Assembly (NCBI RefSeq): GCF_035668035.1
Contig: NZ_JAYMYJ010000138.1
Span: 1-7,035, forward strand
Length of the DNA stretch: 7,035 nucleotides
Source: Thiothrix phosphatis
Lineage (GTDB): Bacteria; Pseudomonadota; Gammaproteobacteria; Thiotrichales; Thiotrichaceae
Direction: 5' to 3'
Shown here: one piece after another, positions 4,745-7,035 of the stretch
Numbering within the stretch: position 1 is the stretch's first letter
How the letters are laid out: the number at the start of each line of letters is the position of its first letter
Position numbers and translations under genes: made by a program
Notes under the pieces: model-generated
The model's database searches: none
What the model was told of the DNA's origin: nothing
The model's input: only the letters and a program-made list of their open reading frames with translations

Positions 4745-5150
4745 TTAGTCGATGGCACTGAAAATCAGGCTGGCTTCTGGGTGTTGTTCAGCATAATCCA
4801 GCAGCAGGTGGTACATGTCGCCACAGGTTTCGCACCCTTGGAAAGACAGGGCTGAGTAGGTAAACAGGCAGGCGACAATACCGGCAGCATCCGCGCCCAT
4901 TTCCCCTGTAAAACCGTTTCCATCCCATTCGATAAGCAGTTTATCCGCCCTGCGTGGAGCCATGTAAAAGCTGCTGTTTGACAGCGTGTATAACTCCCAT
5001 TGTCCTCCCTGATAGGTGCTGCATAGCCTGTCCATCAATTGGTAGACCGTTTGTTCTACTTGGGCGAAGCGCATCCCGAACAAGGCAGGCATCACCTTCA
5101 TACGTTCAGTTTCAGCGACTTTGTGGGCATTGATAGGTTCTTTTACTGTT
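4745..5150 (-). pseudogene. klcA: KlcA/ArdB antirestriction protein, 3' portion, separated from its start by an IS
   Basis: KlcA/ArdB proteins block type I restriction and help plasmids survive entry into a new host. This part carries nearly all conserved features: PALFGMRF, the MDRLC box, QGGQWELYTLSNSSFYMAP, the GNGFTGEMGADAAGIVACLF block, and an end of HPEASLIFSAID. The frame upstream of the first ATG (5101) reads TVKEPINAHKVAETER and continues without a stop across the IS border into a TAG in the IS, with no usable start. Joined to the 16 bases at 6789-6804 it gives a 138-residue protein, normal for the family (KlcA of RK2 is about 142). Restart at ATG 5101 would give 118 residues lacking the N-terminus, and there is no good ribosome binding site for it. 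Loss of function is likely. Confidence 0.85.
5146..5150. repeat. Target site duplication, left copy (CTGTT)
   Basis: CTGTT lies directly outside the left terminal inverted repeat and equals the five bases outside the right one (6789-6793). Removing the IS plus one copy restores the klcA frame exactly, which independently supports the duplication length and position. Confidence 0.85.
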
Positions 5151-5169
5151 TCTCGACAGTGATAAGTTC
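5151..5169 (+). repeat. Left terminal inverted repeat of the IS
   Basis: TCTCGACAGTGATAAGTTC is the outer end nearest the transposase stop codon. It differs from the right-end repeat at two adjacent positions (GA against CG). Confidence 0.85.
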
Positions 5170-5245
5170 CACCTCCCCGACCAGCATGTGGCTAGCTTGC
5201 AACCTTCCTTTTCTGCATCTTTAACTCCCTGATCGACATTGCTTT

Positions 5246-6674
5246 TTAAACCACCGATGCCAAAGCGGGGTGTTCATCCTCTTCATCGCCGTTGATGGCG
5301 TCACGAATTTTCCACCAGAGGCTCCGGGGAGGAGAATGCAAAAATTCCCGTGCCAGCAACGGGGCCAGAATCTGGCGGACAGTATTTTCAGAAGGCAGAT
5401 GGCGGGAGCGGGTGCGTAAATACAGGATTTGCCGTTGCCATAGGCTATCAGCATATTTGAGGGAAAACAGTTGCAACAGACCCGCCGCAATGGAGGCGCA
5501 CAGCACAAAGGATTCCATCGCCCGCCAGCAATCCCTGACGGCCTGGAGGTGTTGCGGGTGGGGTGGTTTCAGGGTGCGGTTGGACGTTGGCTGACGGGAA
5601 TGGCGCGGCAAATGGCGGCTCCAGAAGTGGAAACGGAACACGCCCAGGGTATTTTTCAAGGTATCGAACAGGGTTTCAATCCGAACGCGGCGGGCGTAGA
5701 GACCCAGCACCACCTCGGCCTCCACGGTCAGGTCGTCACACATCAGCAGGATTGGCCCACGCGAAGTGATAGCCCAGACAAACTGAAGGTATTGGCCCAA
5801 GGGTCGCCATAACAAGTGGGCCGACATCAGTTGGACGCTTTCCTGCTGACCGTAAAGCGTGACCTCGACCGTTCGGAACAGATAGGGATGGTCAAACGCT
5901 TCCCACAACACCAGCTTGTCGCCATACTGGCGGTTCCGTCCCCGCTGGCCCGGCTGACGCGCGGGCGGCGGGCAGTAGGCAACATAATTCTTTTTGGCGC
6001 GGGTAATCACCCGCACCCCAGGCTGCCGCCCGGAAACCAACCACACCGCCTGTGTTTGCCGGAACACGCTGGCGCTGGCAAAAAAAGCGTCCAGCACCAG
6101 CCAGCAGGCACGCCCATTCATCCCCACAAAATCCACCGCCATCCGTGCCACCCGTTCCCCCAACCGCAGTTCCGTGGCGGTTTCCCGGACATGCTGGAAA
6201 CCCTGGTGGAGTTGCAGAGCCAGCGGCAGGCAAAAACAGGCAGACCAGCTTCCCACCAGCAGACCCAGTGCGCCCCAGCACTGGCCCCGGAAGTAGGACG
6301 GCTTGCTTTGCGTCTCCGAGGTTTCCCGTAGTGAAACCACCCCCGGCATACGTCCACCATCCTTGACCACATGGGTATGGTCGCCCAGCAACACCAGACG
6401 CCCACCCACTTCCAGGTGTTGCCCTTGCCCCAGTACCCACTGATGCCAACGGTTACGCAGGCTGTCCAGCCGATAGGAGCGGGCACGAAAAAAAATGGAG
6501 CAGCCGGTGATAGCCGCGTTCATCCGACACCCAGTAGCGGCAGAGCGACGTGACCCCGCCCATCTCCGTCCCACACAGAAAACCCAGGATGACCGCACAA
6601 AACAGCAGCCAACTCCGCTGGCGGGAAAAGACACTTCTCAAGTCGGCAAGGGCATGGTATAGGTCAGTTAGCAT
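5246..6674 (-). CDS. IS4-superfamily DDE transposase, two frames meeting at a T8 run
   Basis: The transposase cuts and joins the IS ends. The first frame starts at ATG 6674 (AGGGG just upstream) and encodes MLTDLYHALADLRS onward to HFF, then runs out of phase and stops at 6453. The second frame is open from upstream of the T run to the TAA at 5248-5246. Switching frame at the eight T (minus strand, 6495-6488) joins them into about 475 residues with HFFRARSYRLDSLRN across the join. In the joined protein D98 (LLGDHT), D195 (WLVLDAFF) and E333 form the likely DDE triad, and Y326, R329, E333 and K340 give the exact YREK motif. The region is 1429 bases, one more than a multiple of three. It is either a one-base insertion that kills the gene or a slippage site that sets a low transposase level. 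Confidence 0.82.
6488..6495 (-). other. Homopolymer run (T8 in the transposase sense) at the frame junction
   Basis: The plus strand has eight A, so the transposase message has U8 preceded by CA. Seven U would keep CAU UUU UUU CGU in one frame. With eight, the ribosome or polymerase must lose one position (or gain two) to reach the second frame. The frame change maps to this run because the protein homology on both sides meets here. Confidence 0.8.
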
Positions 6675-6733
6675 GAAATCCCCTCTGAAGAACTGAAGGT
6701 GTGGTAGCCAACATACTTTAAGGGATTTCATGC
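6671..6733 (-). promoter_or_regulatory. Inverted repeat covering the transposase start codon and ribosome binding site
   Basis: GCATGAAATCCC at 6671-6682 and GGGATTTCATGC at 6722-6733 are perfect 12-bp inverted arms separated by 39 bases. In a transcript entering from outside the IS, the first arm can pair with the second, which contains the GGGG of the ribosome binding site and the ATG at 6674. IS10 and IS50 use this layout to block translation from read-through transcripts while their own shorter transcript escapes. No clear internal promoter between the arms was found. Confidence 0.65.
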
Positions 6734-6769
6734 AACTTGGCTTGTCAGCACGACTGATGAGCAGGGCGA

Positions 6770-6788
6770 GAACTTACGACTGTCGAGA
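6770..6788 (-). repeat. Right terminal inverted repeat of the IS
   Basis: Read on the minus strand it is TCTCGACAGTCGTAAGTTC, 17 of 19 identical to the left end. It lies about 100 bases upstream of the transposase start. Confidence 0.85.
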
Positions 6789-6793
6789 CTGTT
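6789..6793. repeat. Target site duplication, right copy (CTGTT)
   Basis: These five bases directly outside the right inverted repeat equal 5146-5150. They also belong to codons 4-6 of the original klcA (GAA ACA G on the minus strand). Confidence 0.85.
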
Positions 6794-6804
6794 TCATCCG
6801 TCAT
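6789..6804 (-). pseudogene. klcA: klcA/ardB 5' end (first five codons) cut off by the IS
   Basis: On the minus strand ATG ACG GAT GAA ACA G runs from 6804 to the IS border. Without the IS it continues in frame to TA AAA GAA CCT (from 5145 down), giving MTDETVKEPINAHKVAETER before the conserved MPALFGMRF. AGGA lies eight bases before the ATG, a good ribosome binding site. Today translation from this ATG would run into the IS sequence. Confidence 0.8.
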
Positions 6805-6874
6805 GGTTTTGTCCTGCTTCTGCTTGCCGTGTGTCCCAGCACTTGGGTCGGTGGCTGTCTGTTGTTCCCTTCGG

Positions 6875-6906
6875 CCTGCCACAACCCTCTACGCTGTTGT
6901 GGCAGG
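6875..6906. other. Strong 11-bp stem-loop in the ardC-klcA gap
   Basis: CCTGCCACAAC (6875-6885) and GTTGTGGCAGG (6896-6906) are perfect inverted arms around a 10-base loop. It lies between the end of the upstream gene (stop at 6920) and the klcA start (6804). In the direction of these genes no T run follows, so it is not a normal terminator for them. On the plus strand GTTT follows, also weak. It could be an RNA processing or stability element, a terminator in the + direction, or a structure formed on single-stranded plasmid DNA. Confidence 0.55.
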
Positions 6907-6919
6907 TTTGGTGTTACCT

Positions 6920-7035
6920 TCAGGCGCTTTCCCTTGTCAGGACAGGTGAGGCCAGCCCGATGAGGTAATCAGTAGCCCGCTGTGCCAGCGTTGATGCCCG
7001 GAAAATGGCTTTGTGGTCGTCTTCCAGCATTTTTA
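6920..7035 (-). CDS. C-terminal end of a probable ArdC-type antirestriction protein (partial)
   Basis: The frame ending with TGA at 6922-6920 encodes MLEDDHKAIFRASTLAQRATDYLIGLASPVLTRESA and is still open at the window edge, so the gene probably starts to the right. The pattern (L-x-x-D-x-K/H-A-IF-x-A-x-x-x-AQ-x-A-x-DYL) matches, from memory, the C-terminal helix of ArdC-type zincin-like antirestriction proteins (DUF1738), which often read LKNDKRAIF followed by AAS-x-AQ-x-AADY. The ATG at 7030 is then likely internal. ArdC binds single-stranded DNA and protects incoming plasmids from restriction, which fits klcA lying directly downstream on the same strand. With only about 36 residues visible, the assignment is tentative. 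Confidence 0.6.
   Translation of the reverse strand, partial: KMLEDDHKAIFRASTLAQRATDYLIGLASPVLTRESA

Larger units (their letters stand above)
5151..6788 (-). mobile_element. IS4-type insertion sequence, 1638 bp, inserted in klcA
   Basis: The ends are inverted repeats. The first 19 bases at the left (5151-5169, TCTCGACAGTGATAAGTTC) match the reverse complement of 6770-6788 (TCTCGACAGTCGTAAGTTC) at 17 positions. Five-base CTGTT duplications flank the element. It contains one transposase region in the same direction as klcA. The transposase carries the Y-(2)-R-(3)-E-(6)-K signature of the IS4 superfamily. Which subgroup it belongs to cannot be settled here; the 5-bp duplication is shorter than the 9-13 bp of many IS4-type elements. 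The ends still match well and klcA is otherwise open, so insertion looks recent. Confidence 0.88.

Noticed and set aside
4531..4758. 75-codon minus-strand frame after klcA, including short internal starts with fair ribosome binding sites (near 4680 and 4617)
   Set aside because: It overlaps the rep-side iteron copy and hairpin, begins at a GTG inside klcA, and shows no recognisable protein pattern.
5092..5213. Start of klcA placed at ATG 5101, or an amber-interrupted start near 5213 with a good ribosome binding site
   Set aside because: The sequence beyond 5150 belongs to the IS. The duplication and the frame restored with 6789-6804 give a better and complete start at 6804.
5816..6331. 171-codon plus-strand frame inside the IS
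   Set aside because: It is antisense to the transposase, which carries the DDE and YREK residues; this frame has no motif.
5892..6449. 185-codon minus-strand frame inside the IS
   Set aside because: It is a shadow of the transposase in another frame; its Gly/Ala-rich composition reflects the high GC of the element.
6671..6733. The 12-bp inverted repeat as the terminal repeats of the IS
   Set aside because: Both arms lie on the same side of the transposase, whereas the TCTCGACAGT repeats lie on both sides and are flanked by matching duplications.

Overview
The window looks like the backbone of a low-copy bacterial plasmid, most likely gammaproteobacterial. This rests on the Rep_3-type initiator with iterons and DnaA boxes, the IncC/KorB/KorA-like partition and control operon, and the KlcA/ArdB- and ArdC-like antirestriction genes. 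A Thiotrichales host such as Thiothrix is possible, but the sequence alone does not show this.

Layout from left to right. Positions 1-53 look like the end of an IS21-type element, which cuts off the 5' part of a nucleoside 2-deoxyribosyltransferase-like gene (remnant 54-359, + strand). Positions 388-2966 (- strand) hold a tightly overlapping four-gene operon, transcribed in the order parA, parB, a KorA/TrfB-like repressor, and an unknown 141-residue protein. Positions 2967-3789 are non-coding. They hold the par leader with dyads that could be operators or a centromere, a cluster of small hairpins, and the replication origin: two DnaA boxes in a 21-bp near-perfect direct repeat flanking an AT-rich stretch and five iterons, then an inverted half-iteron operator. 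The rep gene (3790-4527, + strand) follows. From 4745 to the right edge, the - strand carries an antirestriction block: the 3' end of a likely ardC-type gene (6920-7035), then a klcA/ardB gene split by an IS4-type insertion sequence (5151-6788).

The strongest new reading is this insertion. The element has 19-bp terminal inverted repeats (17/19 matching), a 5-bp target duplication (CTGTT), and a transposase with the IS4 Y-R-E-K signature. Removing the element and one duplication copy restores a single 138-codon klcA frame that starts at 6804. The transposase itself is split into two frames at a run of eight T. Its start codon and ribosome binding site lie in a 12-bp inverted repeat that could silence translation from read-through transcripts.

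The second notable theme is scattered single copies of the 15-bp iteron core outside the origin array: downstream of the par operon, inside parB, in the par leader, and directly after the rep stop codon. They may link Rep binding to partition and copy-number control.
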